DNA of 64,000 nucleotides from Ramlibacter ginsenosidimutans (GCF_016654015.1 NZ_JAEPWM010000006.1:186001-250000), one strand, 5' to 3'. Positions 29,847-39,042 are shown, counted from the first letter of the stretch. Notes: generated from the letters alone by a model not told the origin. Numbers and translations are program-made.

Positions 29847-31682
29847 TTGCAGCCGACGAACATCGCGAATCCGGCGTACTTCCACAAGGTCGTGGATTGC
29901 CAGTGGGCGTGCCCCGCCCATACGCCGGTCCCCGAATACATCCGCCTGATCGCGCAGCGCCGTTACGGCGACGCGTACATGGTGAACTGGGTGTCCAACG
30001 TGTTTCCCGGCATCCTCGGCCGCACCTGCGACCGCCCCTGCGAGCCCGCCTGCCGGCGTGGCCGCGTGGAGCAGAACAACGCGGGGGATCCCGAGCCGGT
30101 CGCGATCTGCCGCCTGAAGCGCGTGGCCGCCGACATGAAGGAGGACGTGCGCGCGCGCATGCCGCAGCGTGCTGCGCGCAACGGCAAGCGCATCGCCTGC
30201 GTGGGCGCCGGCCCGTCGTCGCTCACGGTGGCGCGGGACCTGGCACCGCTAGGCTACGAAGTGACGGTGTTCGACGGCGAGGCGCGCCCCGGCGGCTTCA
30301 TGCGCACGCAGGTGCCGCGCTTCCGGCTGCCCGAGGAGGTGATCGACGAGGAGTGCGGCTACGTGCTGGACCTGGGCGTCGAGTTCGTCGCCGGACGCCG
30401 CATCGATTCGATGAAGGCGCTGATGGCCGAAGGCTGGGACGCGATCTTCGTCGGCTGCGGCGCGCCGCGCGGCCGCGACCTGGACCTGCCGGGGCGCAGC
30501 GAGGCCGCGGCGCAGATCCACATCGGCATCGACTGGCTGGCGTCGGTCTCCTTCGGCCACGTGACGCAGGTGGGCAAGCGCGTCATCGTCCTGGGCGGCG
30601 GCAACACCGCGATGGACTGCTGTCGCTCCGCCCGGCGCCTGGGTGGCGAGGACGTGAAGGTCATCGTGCGCAGCGGCTTCGAGGAGATGAAGGCCTCGCC
30701 GTGGGAGAAGGAGGATGCCATGCACGAGGGCATCCCCATCATCAACTACCACGTGCCAAAGGCCTACGTGCACGAGAACGGGCGCCTGACGGGCATGACC
30801 TTCGAGGTCGTCCGCGCCGAATACGATGCCAAGGGCCGCCGCAAGCTGGTCCCCACCGGCGAGCCCGACCCCTTCTTCGCCTGCGACGAGGTGCTGATCG
30901 CCGTCGGACAGGAGAACGCCTTTCCCTGGATCGAGCGGGACAGCGGCATCGCCTTCGACGAGTGGGGCTTGCCGGTGCTGGACAAGTCCACCTTCCAGTC
31001 CACGGTGCCCAACGTGTTCTTCGGCGGCGACGCCGCGCTGGGGCCGAAGAACATCATCACCGCCGTGGCGCACGGGCACGACGCGGCGATCTCGATCGAC
31101 CGCCTGCTGCACGGGGAGGACCCGCGCACGCGGCCGGCGCCTACGGTGAACCTGATGTCGCAGAAGATGGGCATCCACGAGTGGAGCTACCACAACGCCA
31201 CCTCGCTCGACCAGCGCTTCGCCGTTCCGTGGACGCAGGCGGAGAAGGCGCTGGCGAGCATCCGCGTGGAGGTGGAGCTGGGCTTCGATGCCGCGACCGC
31301 CTTCAAGGAGGCGCAGCGCTGCCTGAACTGCGACGTGCAGACCGTCTTCAACCAGTCCACCTGCATCGAGTGCGACGCCTGCGTGGACATCTGTCCGATG
31401 GACTGCATCAGCTTCACCGCGGACGGGGACGAGCCGGACCTGCGCACGCGCCTGAAGGCGCCCGCGCTGAACCTGGCGCAGGACCTGTACGTTTCGGGGC
31501 AACTCAAGACCGGGCGCGTGATGGTCAAGGACGAGGACGTCTGCCTGCACTGCGGGCTGTGCGCCGAGCGCTGCCCCACCGGTGCCTGGGACATGCAGAA
31601 ATTCCTGTTCAAGAGCGCGATGGCAGGCAGCGGCTGCCGCGACAAGGCGCAGCCACGCACCGCGCTGGAGGCAGAAGCATGA
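29847..31682 (+). CDS. GltD-like FAD/NAD(P) oxidoreductase with C-terminal ferredoxin domain
   Basis: A 611-residue iron-sulfur flavoprotein. The N-terminal GltD-type Fe-S domain has CQWACPAHTPVPEYI and CDRPCEPACRRG. FAD binding follows (GAGPSS, about 117-122) and then NAD(P) binding (VLGGGNTAMDCCR). The C-terminus adds two ferredoxin motifs, CIECDACVDICPMDC and CLHCGLCAERCPTG. Such proteins pass electrons between NAD(P)H and ferredoxin-dependent partners; the next two genes encode a 2-oxoacid:acceptor oxidoreductase, so this is probably its electron-transfer subunit (compare KorC in Thauera). Start is TTG at 29847, with GAGGAG 6 bases upstream and a good match to GltD-like N-termini. Confidence 0.88.
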   Translation: MQPTNIANPAYFHKVVDCQWACPAHTPVPEYIRLIAQRRYGDAYMVNWVSNVFPGILGRTCDRPCEPACRRGRVEQNNAGDPEPVAICRLKRVAADMKEDVRARMPQRAARNGKRIACVGAGPSSLTVARDLAPLGYEVTVFDGEARPGGFMRTQVPRFRLPEEVIDEECGYVLDLGVEFVAGRRIDSMKALMAEGWDAIFVGCGAPRGRDLDLPGRSEAAAQIHIGIDWLASVSFGHVTQVGKRVIVLGGGNTAMDCCRSARRLGGEDVKVIVRSGFEEMKASPWEKEDAMHEGIPIINYHVPKAYVHENGRLTGMTFEVVRAEYDAKGRRKLVPTGEPDPFFACDEVLIAVGQENAFPWIERDSGIAFDEWGLPVLDKSTFQSTVPNVFFGGDAALGPKNIITAVAHGHDAAISIDRLLHGEDPRTRPAPTVNLMSQKMGIHEWSYHNATSLDQRFAVPWTQAEKALASIRVEVELGFDAATAFKEAQRCLNCDVQTVFNQSTCIECDACVDICPMDCISFTADGDEPDLRTRLKAPALNLAQDLYVSGQLKTGRVMVKDEDVCLHCGLCAERCPTGAWDMQKFLFKSAMAGSGCRDKAQPRTALEAEA

Positions 31683-31737
31683 GCCGCCGGGCCGACGCCA
31701 GGCGAATTCCGCAGCGCGGAGCGAGGAGCACAGTCGA

Positions 31738-33558
31738 ATGAAGCGCATCGAGTCCGTCAACGACTTCGTGGTGAAGTTCGCCAACGTCAACGGCTCGGGC
31801 TCCGCCTCCGCCAACGAGCTGTTCGCCAAGTCCATCCTGCGCATGGGCGTCCCGGTCAGCCCGCGCAACATCTTCCCCAGCAACATCCAGGGCCTGCCCA
31901 CCTGGTACGAGGTGCGCGTCAGCGAACAGGGCTGGCTGGGCCGGCGCGGCGGCGTCGACATGATGGTCGCCATGAACCCGCAGACCTGGGACGCCGACGT
32001 CGCGGAGCTGACGCCGGGCGGCTACCTCTTCTACGACAACACGCGCCCGCTGCCCCCCGCCGCCTTCCGTGACGACATCAACGTGATCGGCATCCCGCTC
32101 ACGGAGATCTGCAACGCGGTCTACTCCGACCCGCGCCAGCGCCAGTTGTTCAAGAACATCGTGTACGTCGGTGCGCTCTCGGTGCTGCTGGAGATCGACC
32201 CGGCGGAAATCGAGAAGCTGTTCGGCGAGCAGTACCGCGGCAAGGAGAAGCTGCTCGCCTCCAACGTGCAGGCCCTGCAGCTCGGGCGCGACTTCGCCCA
32301 GGAACACCTGCAGTGGCCGCTGGGCATCCGCGTGCGGCGTGCCGACCGCGTGGGCCAGCGCATCTTCGTGGACGGCAACAGCGCGGCGGCGCTGGGTTGC
32401 GTGTACGGCGGCGCGACGGTCGCGGCCTGGTATCCGATCACGCCGTCCTCCTCGGTCGCCGAAGCCTTCCAGCGCTATTGCGGCAAGCTGCGCGTCGACG
32501 CCGACACGGGCCAGAACAACTACGCGATCGTGCAGGCCGAGGACGAGATCGCGTCCATCGGCATGGTGGTGGGCGCGGGCTGGAACGGCGCGCGGGCCTT
32601 CACGGCGACCTCCGGCCCGGGCGTGTCGCTGATGACGGAATTCATCGGCCTCGCGTACTTCGCCGAGATCCCGGTCACCATCATCGACGTGCAGCGCGGC
32701 GGACCGTCCACGGGCATGCCCACGCGCACGCAGCAGGCGGACATCCTGTCCTGCGCCTACGCGTCCCACGGCGACACCAAGCACATCCTGCTGTTCCCCG
32801 AGGATCCGCACGAATGCTTCGAGCACGCCGCGCGCGCGCTGGACCTGGCGGATCGGCTGCAGACGCCCGTGTTCGTGATGACCGACCTGGACATCGGCAT
32901 GAACCAGCGCCTGTGCGAGCCCTTCGAATGGAAGGACGGCGCCTACGACCGCGGCAAGGTCATGAGCGCCGAGGAACTCGAAGCGGGCCGCGACTTCGGG
33001 CGCTACAAGGACGTGGACGGCGACGGCATCCCTTGGCGGACGCTGCCCGGGACGCACCCCACGCGCGGGGCCTACTTCACTCGCGGGACCACGCGCGATC
33101 CGTACGCGCGCTACTCGGAGCGCGGCCCGGACTACGTCTACAACATGGAACGGCTGCTGCGAAAGTTCCGCACTGCGGCCGGCCTGGTCCCGCAGCCGGT
33201 GTTGCGGCGCGCCGCCGCCGAGACGCGCCTGGGCGTCATCTACTTCGGCTCCACCAGCCCGGCGATGCAGGAAGCCCTGGAAGTGCTCGATGCCCAGGGT
33301 GTTCTCCTGGATGCCTTGCGCCTGCGCGCATTCCCCTTCGGCGACGGCGTGGCGGAGTTCATCGCCAGGCACGATCACGTGTTCGTCGTGGAACAGAACC
33401 GCGACGCGCAGATGCGCACCCTGCTGCTCAACGAGCTGGAAATCGATCCGGCGCGCCTGGTGAAGGTCCTGCACTACGACGGCACGCCCATCACCGCCCG
33501 CTTCATCACTGACGCCATCACGGCGCACGCCCAGGCCGTTTCGGAGACCGTGGCATGA
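31738..33558 (+). CDS. 2-oxoacid:acceptor oxidoreductase, fused gamma-alpha subunit
   Basis: A 606-residue subunit. Residues about 1-200 are the gamma domain (VNGSGSASANELFAKSILRM), and the remainder is the pyrimidine-binding alpha half (AAWYPITPSSSVAEAF, ATSGPGVSLMTEF, DVQRGGPSTGMPTR). With the beta subunit it would oxidatively decarboxylate a 2-oxoacid to an acyl-CoA and reduce ferredoxin or a linked flavoprotein. YPITPSS and GGPSTGMPT are conserved in 2-oxoglutarate and related enzymes; substrate choice cannot be read with confidence. The ATG at 31738 is preceded by GCGAGGAG. The stop overlaps the beta gene (ATGA). Confidence 0.92.
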   Translation: MKRIESVNDFVVKFANVNGSGSASANELFAKSILRMGVPVSPRNIFPSNIQGLPTWYEVRVSEQGWLGRRGGVDMMVAMNPQTWDADVAELTPGGYLFYDNTRPLPPAAFRDDINVIGIPLTEICNAVYSDPRQRQLFKNIVYVGALSVLLEIDPAEIEKLFGEQYRGKEKLLASNVQALQLGRDFAQEHLQWPLGIRVRRADRVGQRIFVDGNSAAALGCVYGGATVAAWYPITPSSSVAEAFQRYCGKLRVDADTGQNNYAIVQAEDEIASIGMVVGAGWNGARAFTATSGPGVSLMTEFIGLAYFAEIPVTIIDVQRGGPSTGMPTRTQQADILSCAYASHGDTKHILLFPEDPHECFEHAARALDLADRLQTPVFVMTDLDIGMNQRLCEPFEWKDGAYDRGKVMSAEELEAGRDFGRYKDVDGDGIPWRTLPGTHPTRGAYFTRGTTRDPYARYSERGPDYVYNMERLLRKFRTAAGLVPQPVLRRAAAETRLGVIYFGSTSPAMQEALEVLDAQGVLLDALRLRAFPFGDGVAEFIARHDHVFVVEQNRDAQMRTLLLNELEIDPARLVKVLHYDGTPITARFITDAITAHAQAVSETVA

Positions 33559-34610
33559 CCTACATCGCGAAGCCGCCGCTGCACCATCCCACGCTCGAGA
33601 AGAACGGGGTCGGCTACACCCGGCGCGACTACGAGGGCAAGATCTCCACGCTGTGCGCGGGGTGCGGCCACGATTCGATCTCAGCCTCCATCATCCAGGC
33701 CTGCTGGGAGCTCGACATCGAGCCGCACCGCGTCGCCAAGCTCAGCGGCATCGGCTGCAGCTCCAAGACGCCGGACTACTTCCTCGGCGCATCGCACGGT
33801 TTCAACACCGTGCACGGACGCATGCCCTCCGTGCTCACCGGCGCGAACCTCGCCAACCGCGAGCTGCTGTACCTGGGCGTCTCGGGCGACGGCGACTCCG
33901 CCTCCATCGGGCTGGGCCAGTTCGCGCACGCGATGCGGCGCGGCGTGCGCATGGCCTACATCGTCGAGAACAACGGCGTGTACGGGCTCACCAAGGGACA
34001 GTTCTCGGCCACCGCGGACAACGGCAGCAAGAGCAAGAAGGGCGTGGTCAACAGCGACAGCCCGGTAGACCTGGTCGCCATGGCGCTGCAGCTCGGGGCG
34101 ACCTACGTGGGCCGCAGCTTCTCGGGCAACAAGGAGCAGCTGGTGCCGCTCATCAAGGGCGCGATCAGCCACGGCGGCGCGGCCTTCATCGACGTGATCA
34201 GTCCCTGCGTGGCCTTCAACAACCACCCGGGCAGCACCAAGAGCTACGACTACGTGCGCGAGCACAACGAGTCGGTGAGCCGGATCGACTTCATCACGCC
34301 GCGCACGGAGATCACCGCAGCGGTCGCGCCGGGCGAGGTGGTGGACGTGCGCCAGCACGACGGCAGCCTGCTGCGCCTGCGCAGCCTGCACCCCGAGTAC
34401 GACCCCACCGACCGCCATGCCGCCATGGCCTACATGCACACGCACCAGGCGCGCGGCGAGATCCTCACCGGGCTGCTGTACGTCGATCCGCTGGCGACCG
34501 ACCTGCACACCGCGCTGAACACCAGCGCGCGGCCTCTCAACGCGCTGGACGCCGACCAACTGTGTCCGGGGACTGGCGTCCTGGCCAGGATCAACGCATC
34601 ATTGCGCTAG
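33555..34610 (+). CDS. 2-oxoacid:acceptor oxidoreductase, beta (TPP) subunit
   Basis: A 351-residue thiamine diphosphate-binding subunit. LCAGCGHDSIS near the N-terminus supplies Fe-S and substrate contacts. SGDGDSASIGLGQ with VENNGVYGLTKGQ is the TPP/Mg motif. It pairs with the alpha subunit just upstream, overlapping by four bases. Length and motifs match KorB-type beta subunits rather than fused pyruvate:ferredoxin oxidoreductase. The enzyme is usually oxygen-sensitive in anaerobes, so presence here implies an oxygen-tolerant form or low-oxygen use. Confidence 0.92.
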   Translation: MTYIAKPPLHHPTLEKNGVGYTRRDYEGKISTLCAGCGHDSISASIIQACWELDIEPHRVAKLSGIGCSSKTPDYFLGASHGFNTVHGRMPSVLTGANLANRELLYLGVSGDGDSASIGLGQFAHAMRRGVRMAYIVENNGVYGLTKGQFSATADNGSKSKKGVVNSDSPVDLVAMALQLGATYVGRSFSGNKEQLVPLIKGAISHGGAAFIDVISPCVAFNNHPGSTKSYDYVREHNESVSRIDFITPRTEITAAVAPGEVVDVRQHDGSLLRLRSLHPEYDPTDRHAAMAYMHTHQARGEILTGLLYVDPLATDLHTALNTSARPLNALDADQLCPGTGVLARINASLR

Positions 34611-34665
34611 TCCCGCCAGACCCGGCACCAGGGCCGCAGCAGTCCGTTCCCAAGGAGGCTTGCAC

Positions 34666-35106
34666 ATGGCCGAGCGAACCGTCTTCCAGTCCGTGCCCAA
34701 GAAGCACGTGTTGAGCCTGGGTCCCCAGGCGAATGTCTGGGAAGCCGCCTGCGCGATGACGCGGGCCAACTGCGGCAGCATCCTGGTGATGGAGCCGCCG
34801 GACCGCCTGCTGGGCATCGTCACCGAGCGCGACCTGATGACCCGCGTGCTCGCCCGCGCGCTGGAGCCGAAGCAGACCACGCTGGCGCAGGTCATGACTG
34901 CGCATCCCCAGTGCGTGGCACCGGAGACCAAGGTGTCCGATGCCGTCGTCATCATGCTGGAGCGCGGCTTCCGGCACCTGCCGATCGTGGGCGCAGACCG
35001 CAAGATCCTGGGCGTGTTCTCGATTCGCGACGCGCTGCCGCGCGAGCTGGGCGCGGCGCTCAGCCAGGCAGAGTTCAACGAGCAGGTGAACGACGCACTG
35101 GGCTGA
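34666..35106 (+). CDS. CBS-domain protein
   Basis: A 146-residue protein built from two CBS motifs (about 10-65, ANCGSILVMEPPDRLLGIVT; about 80-135, RHLPIVGADRKILGVFS). Such stand-alone pairs bind adenine nucleotides and sense energy state. AAGGAGG lies 7 bases before ATG 34666, a stronger start than the TTG six bases earlier. It sits 55 bases after the beta subunit on the same strand, so it may tune the oxidoreductase. It converges with the RnfB-like gene, whose stop is 18 bases away. Confidence 0.9.
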   Translation: MAERTVFQSVPKKHVLSLGPQANVWEAACAMTRANCGSILVMEPPDRLLGIVTERDLMTRVLARALEPKQTTLAQVMTAHPQCVAPETKVSDAVVIMLERGFRHLPIVGADRKILGVFSIRDALPRELGAALSQAEFNEQVNDALG

Positions 35107-35124
35107 GGGCCCACTCGCCGCGCT

Positions 35125-35778
35125 TCAGCCCCCGCGCTTCGCCCGCGCCCGCGCGAGCGCCGCCTCGATCACCGCCTTCTTGCGCGCGAGCTCCTCGCCC
35201 TCGGCACCGTGCGTCAGCGCCGGCAGGTCGGCGAGCTTGGCGCGCGCCTTCTGCTCCATGCGTTCGGCGTGCTCGGCCTGCTCGCGCAGCTTGCGGTGCT
35301 GGCGTGCTTCGTAGCGCGCGAGGGCATCGTCGGCCTGCGCTTGCGACCAGGCCGCCCAGCCGGTGCGCTCGCCGGTGCTGTCCTCGAGGGCGATGCAATC
35401 CACCGGACACACCGGTACGCACAGCTCGCAGCCGGTGCAGTAAGGCTCGATCACCGTGTGCATGCGCTTGTTGCCGCCGAGGATGGCGTCGGTGGGGCAG
35501 GCGTCGAGGCACAGCGTGCAGCCGATGCACCAGGCCTCGTCGATCACGGCCATCTTGCGCGGGCCTTCCGTGCCCACGTCCGCCGCCAGCGGGCGCGGCG
35601 ACTTGCCCGTGAGGGCGGCGAGCCGCGCGATACCCTCGGCCCCGCCGGGCGGGCAGCGATCGATGTCCGCCTCACCCGCGGCCATGGCCTCGGCGTAGCC
35701 CGCGCAATCGGGATACCCGCAGCGCGTGCACTGGGTCTGGGGCAGGGCGGCGTGCAGTCGCGCCGCCTCGGGCTTCAC
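35125..35778 (-). CDS. RnfB-like ferredoxin
   Basis: A 217-residue iron-sulfur protein. The N-terminus has the RnfB-type cluster motif (CTRCGYPDCAGYAEAM), then two 4Fe-4S ferredoxin motifs, CIGCTLCLDACP and CTGCELCVPVCP. A charged helical tail (about 150-217) rich in Ala, Arg and Glu may form a coiled coil. The N-terminal membrane helix of true RnfB is absent, and no other rnf gene is nearby, so this is a soluble relative common in betaproteobacteria. GTG at 35778 overlaps the phaZ stop (GTGA). Its place opposite the 2-oxoacid oxidoreductase operon is suggestive only. Confidence 0.88.
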   Translation of the reverse strand: MKPEAARLHAALPQTQCTRCGYPDCAGYAEAMAAGEADIDRCPPGGAEGIARLAALTGKSPRPLAADVGTEGPRKMAVIDEAWCIGCTLCLDACPTDAILGGNKRMHTVIEPYCTGCELCVPVCPVDCIALEDSTGERTGWAAWSQAQADDALARYEARQHRKLREQAEHAERMEQKARAKLADLPALTHGAEGEELARKKAVIEAALARARAKRGG

Positions 35779-37145
35779 TTGCGGCGGGCGCGCGCCGGAG
35801 CCGTGGCTCGCGCCGACTTGGGGGCGCGGCGGGCAGCGGCCACGGACTTGCGCGCCGTGGTCTTGCGCGCGGCGGCCGCGGGCTCGTCGAACTGCTTGAT
35901 GAAGTCGCGCACCTGCGGGTACACGATCTCGCGCCAGCGGCGGCCGCTGAAGATGCCGTAGTGGCCTGCGCCCTTCACCTCGATGTGCTTCTGCCGCGCC
36001 TTCGGCACGTTGATGCAGAGGTCGTGCGCTGCCTCGGTCTGGCCGGAGCCGGAGATGTCGTCCAGCTCGCCTTCCACGGTGAGGTGCGCGCTGGTGCGGA
36101 TGTCCTCGGGCCGCACGCGTTCGACCGTGCCGTCCGGGCTGGTGACGTCCCACGTGCCGTTGACGAGCCGGAATTCCTGGAAGACGACGCGGATCGTGTC
36201 GAGGTAGTAGTCCGCGTCCATGTCGAGCACCGCGTTGTACTCGTCGTAGAACTGGCGGTGCGCTTCGGCCGAGGCGTCGTCCCCGGCGATCAGGTGCTTG
36301 AAGTAGTCGTAGTGGCTCGACATGTGCCGGTCCGGGTTCATCGCGACGAAGCCGGAGTGCTGCAGGAAGCCCGGGTACACGCGGCGGCCGGCGCCGGGGA
36401 AGCTCGGGGGAACGCGGTAGATCACGTTCGTCTCGAACCACTGGTAGCTCTTGTTCATCGCCAGGTTGTTGACGGCGGTGGGCGACTTGCGGGCGTCGAT
36501 CGGGCCGCCCATCATCGTCATCGTGAGCGGCGTCGGCTCGCCGCGGCTCGCCATCAACGACACGGCGGCCAGCACCGGCACGGTCGGCTGGCACACGCTG
36601 ATCACGTGGCAGTTGCCGTATTCCTTCTGCAGGTGGCGGATGAAGTCCTGCACGTAGTTCACGTAGTCGTCCAGCGCGAAGGAGCCTTGCTCCAGCGGCA
36701 CCAGGCGCGCGTTGCGCCAGTCGGTGATGTAGACCTTGTGGTCGCTGAGCATGGTGCGCACGGTGTCGCGCAGCAGCGTGGCGTAGTGACCGGAGAGCGG
36801 CGCGACGATCAGCACCGCGGGCTGGCCCTTCAGCTTGGTGAGCGTCTGCGGGTCGTCGGTGAAGCGCTTGAACCGGCGCAGTTCGCAGAACGGCTTGTCC
36901 ATTTCCACGCGCTCGTGGATCGCGACTTCCACGCCGTCGACGTCGACGGTCGTGATGCCGAACTCGGGCTTCTCGTAGTCCTTGCCGAGGCGGTACATCA
37001 GGTCGTATGCCGCCGAGAGGCGTTGCGAGACGGGCGTCTGGCCGAAGGGCGTGAGGGGATTGCTGTAAAGCTTGGATGCCGCCTGCGCAAAGTCCGCGAA
37101 CGGCTCCATCAAGGAGCGCTGCGCCTCGTAGATCTGGTAGAGCAT
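35775..37145 (-). CDS. phaZ: intracellular polyhydroxyalkanoate depolymerase
   Basis: A 456-residue PhaZ of the intracellular type that mobilises PHB granules. The lipase-box-like motif is SVCQPTVP with Cys185 as nucleophile in place of Ser, as in Ralstonia PhaZ1. GHYATLLRDTVRTML and the terminal KGAGHYGIFSGRRW also match the family. The last 34 residues (about 423-456) are almost entirely Ala, Arg, Lys, Ser, Thr and Pro, a histone-like tail not needed for catalysis. ATG at 37145 opens the gene. The RnfB-like gene overlaps its end. Confidence 0.94.
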   Translation of the reverse strand: MLYQIYEAQRSLMEPFADFAQAASKLYSNPLTPFGQTPVSQRLSAAYDLMYRLGKDYEKPEFGITTVDVDGVEVAIHERVEMDKPFCELRRFKRFTDDPQTLTKLKGQPAVLIVAPLSGHYATLLRDTVRTMLSDHKVYITDWRNARLVPLEQGSFALDDYVNYVQDFIRHLQKEYGNCHVISVCQPTVPVLAAVSLMASRGEPTPLTMTMMGGPIDARKSPTAVNNLAMNKSYQWFETNVIYRVPPSFPGAGRRVYPGFLQHSGFVAMNPDRHMSSHYDYFKHLIAGDDASAEAHRQFYDEYNAVLDMDADYYLDTIRVVFQEFRLVNGTWDVTSPDGTVERVRPEDIRTSAHLTVEGELDDISGSGQTEAAHDLCINVPKARQKHIEVKGAGHYGIFSGRRWREIVYPQVRDFIKQFDEPAAAARKTTARKSVAAARRAPKSARATAPARARRK

Positions 37146-37159
37146 GGTGGTACCTGTTG

Positions 37160-37170
37160 TTGCAGTGCAA
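37160..37170 (-). promoter_or_regulatory. palindrome in the phaZ leader, candidate operator
   Basis: TTGCAGTGCAA is a perfect 5-1-5 palindrome 15 bases upstream of the phaZ ATG. Read on the minus strand it overlaps a TATATT that could serve as -10. PhaR-type regulators of PHA genes bind TGC/GCA dyads, so PhaR is the natural candidate; a matching -35 was not clear. Confidence 0.4.
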
Positions 37171-37251
37171 TATACCAGCGCCTGAGCAAGGCTGCATGCG
37201 GTATTACTACGCATGAGCATACCCCTCCGCGCAGGGGGCGCGGCGTCGGAC

Positions 37252-37284
37252 AAGCGGCTGCCGGTCCGCCGGCCTGTGCCGCTT
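37252..37284 (-). terminator. nested hairpin after the 37301-39016 gene
   Basis: AAGCGGC and GCCGCTT enclose an inner GCCGG-CGGA-CCGGC hairpin, placed 17 bases after the minus-strand stop at 37301. There is no good T-run, so it may be an inefficient or factor-dependent terminator. Confidence 0.4.
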
Positions 37285-37300
37285 CCTGCCGCGCAGGCTG

Positions 37301-39016
37301 CTAGATCGCCTGCAGGACGGAGGGGCCGATTGCGTGCACGGTGTTCGCGTCGGGCGCGATGCCCAGGATCGCCCGCGCCACGGCCTCGGCCACCTCGATG
37401 CCATCGACGCCCGCGGACATGATGCCGCCCGCGTAGCCGGCGCCTTCGCCCGCCGGATAGAGGCCGCGCACATTCAGGCTCTCGTACTGGCGGTTGCGCG
37501 TGATGCGCAAGGGGGAGGAGGTGCGCGTCTCGACGCCGGTCAGCACTGCGTCGCGCATGGCGAAGCCCGCGATCTGGCGATCGAACGCCGGGATGGCCTC
37601 GCGGATCGCATCCAGCACGTACACGGGCAGGCTCTCGCGTCCCGGCTGCGCCAGGTCCGTGCAGCGCACTCCCGGCTTGTACGAGGGCAGGACGTTCCCC
37701 ACCGCGCTGCTGCGCTGCCGCTTGACGAAGTCGCCCACCAGCTGCCCCGGTGCGAAGTAGTCGCCTTCGCCCAGCTCGTAGGCCCGCGACTCCCAGAGGC
37801 GCTGGAAGCGCATGCCGTCGAGGGGATTCACCGGTCCTGCGGCGGCGCCGTCCTGCCGGTAGTCCTGCGGCGAGATCCCCACGACGATGCCCGCGTTCGC
37901 GTTGCGCTCGTTGCGCGAATACTGGCTCATGCCGTTGGTGACCACGCGTTGCGGCTCCGACGTCGCCGCCACCACCGTGCCGCCCGGGCACATGCAGAAG
38001 CTGTAGACGCCGCGGCCGTTCTTCGCGTGGTGGACCAGCTTGTAGTCGGCCGCGCCCAGGATGGGGTTGCCGGCGTTCGGCCCGAAGCGTGCGCGGTCGA
38101 TCACGCCTTGCGGGTGCTCGATGCGGAAACCCACGGAGAAGGGCTTGGCCTCCATGAACACGCCGCGCTCGTGCAGCATCGTGAAGGTGTCGCGGGCGCT
38201 GTGCCCCAGCGCCAGCACCACGTGGTCGGCCCGCAGCTGCTCGCCGGACGCGAGCGTCACGCCGCGCAGGTGCAGCGCATTGCCTTCGCGTTCGAGCAGC
38301 ACGTCGATCACCTGCTGGCCGAAACGGATCTCGCCGCCGAGCGCGACGATGTCGGCGCGCATCTTCTCCACCATGCTCACCAGCCGGAAGGTGCCGATGT
38401 GCGGCTTGCTGACGAACAGGATCTCCTCGGGCGCGCCCGCCTTCACGAACTCGGTGAGCACCTTGCGCGTGAGGTGGCGCGGGTCGCTGATCTGGCTCCA
38501 CAGCTTGCCGTCGCTGAAGGTGCCGGCGCCGCCTTCGCCGAACTGGACGTTCGACTCGGGGTTCAGCACGCTGCGGCGCCACAGCCCCCAGGTGTCCTTC
38601 GTCCGCTGCCGCACTTCCTTGCCGCGCTCCAGCACGATCGGGCGCAGCCCCATCTGCGCCAGCAGCAGCGCGGCGAAGATCCCGCAGGGGCCGAAGCCGA
38701 CGACGATCGGCCGCGGCCGCTCCTGTGCCTGGAAATCGGCCGGCGCGTGGGCGACGAAGCGGTAGCGCGTGTCCGGCGCCGGCTTCAGGTGCGGGTCGCC
38801 GGGATGCGCCGCGAGCACTGCGGCCTCGTCGCGCACTTCGCAGTCGACGGTGTAGATCAGCAGGATCGCGCTCTTCTTGCGCGCGTCGTAGGCGCGCCGG
38901 AACACGTTGAACGACAGCAGGTCCGCGTCGTCCACGCCGAGGCGGCGCGCGACCGCGGGACGCAGTGCGTCCTCCGCGTGGTCCAGCGGCAAGCGCAGTT
39001 CGGTAATCCTCAGCAT
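37301..39016 (-). CDS. FAD-dependent dehydrogenase, COG2509-like
   Basis: A 571-residue flavoprotein. An N-terminal region of about 95 residues (MLRITELRLPLDHAEDAL) precedes the FAD-binding segment PIVVGFGPCGIFAALLLAQM. Further signatures are FGEGGAGTFSDGKL, MCPGGTVVAATSE and YPAGEGAGYAGGIMSAGVDG near the C-terminus, the set seen in uncharacterised COG2509-type dehydrogenases. The biological substrate is unknown. It is a single gene between phaZ and a small basic protein; both flanks carry hairpins, so it is probably transcribed alone. Confidence 0.85.
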   Translation of the reverse strand: MLRITELRLPLDHAEDALRPAVARRLGVDDADLLSFNVFRRAYDARKKSAILLIYTVDCEVRDEAAVLAAHPGDPHLKPAPDTRYRFVAHAPADFQAQERPRPIVVGFGPCGIFAALLLAQMGLRPIVLERGKEVRQRTKDTWGLWRRSVLNPESNVQFGEGGAGTFSDGKLWSQISDPRHLTRKVLTEFVKAGAPEEILFVSKPHIGTFRLVSMVEKMRADIVALGGEIRFGQQVIDVLLEREGNALHLRGVTLASGEQLRADHVVLALGHSARDTFTMLHERGVFMEAKPFSVGFRIEHPQGVIDRARFGPNAGNPILGAADYKLVHHAKNGRGVYSFCMCPGGTVVAATSEPQRVVTNGMSQYSRNERNANAGIVVGISPQDYRQDGAAAGPVNPLDGMRFQRLWESRAYELGEGDYFAPGQLVGDFVKRQRSSAVGNVLPSYKPGVRCTDLAQPGRESLPVYVLDAIREAIPAFDRQIAGFAMRDAVLTGVETRTSSPLRITRNRQYESLNVRGLYPAGEGAGYAGGIMSAGVDGIEVAEAVARAILGIAPDANTVHAIGPSVLQAI

Positions 39017-39042
39017 GGCGATGCGTTCATGGGCCGGAATGC

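Noticed and set aside
35125-35778. Part of a full Rnf complex
   Set aside because: No rnfACDGE genes adjoin, and the N-terminal membrane helix is missing.
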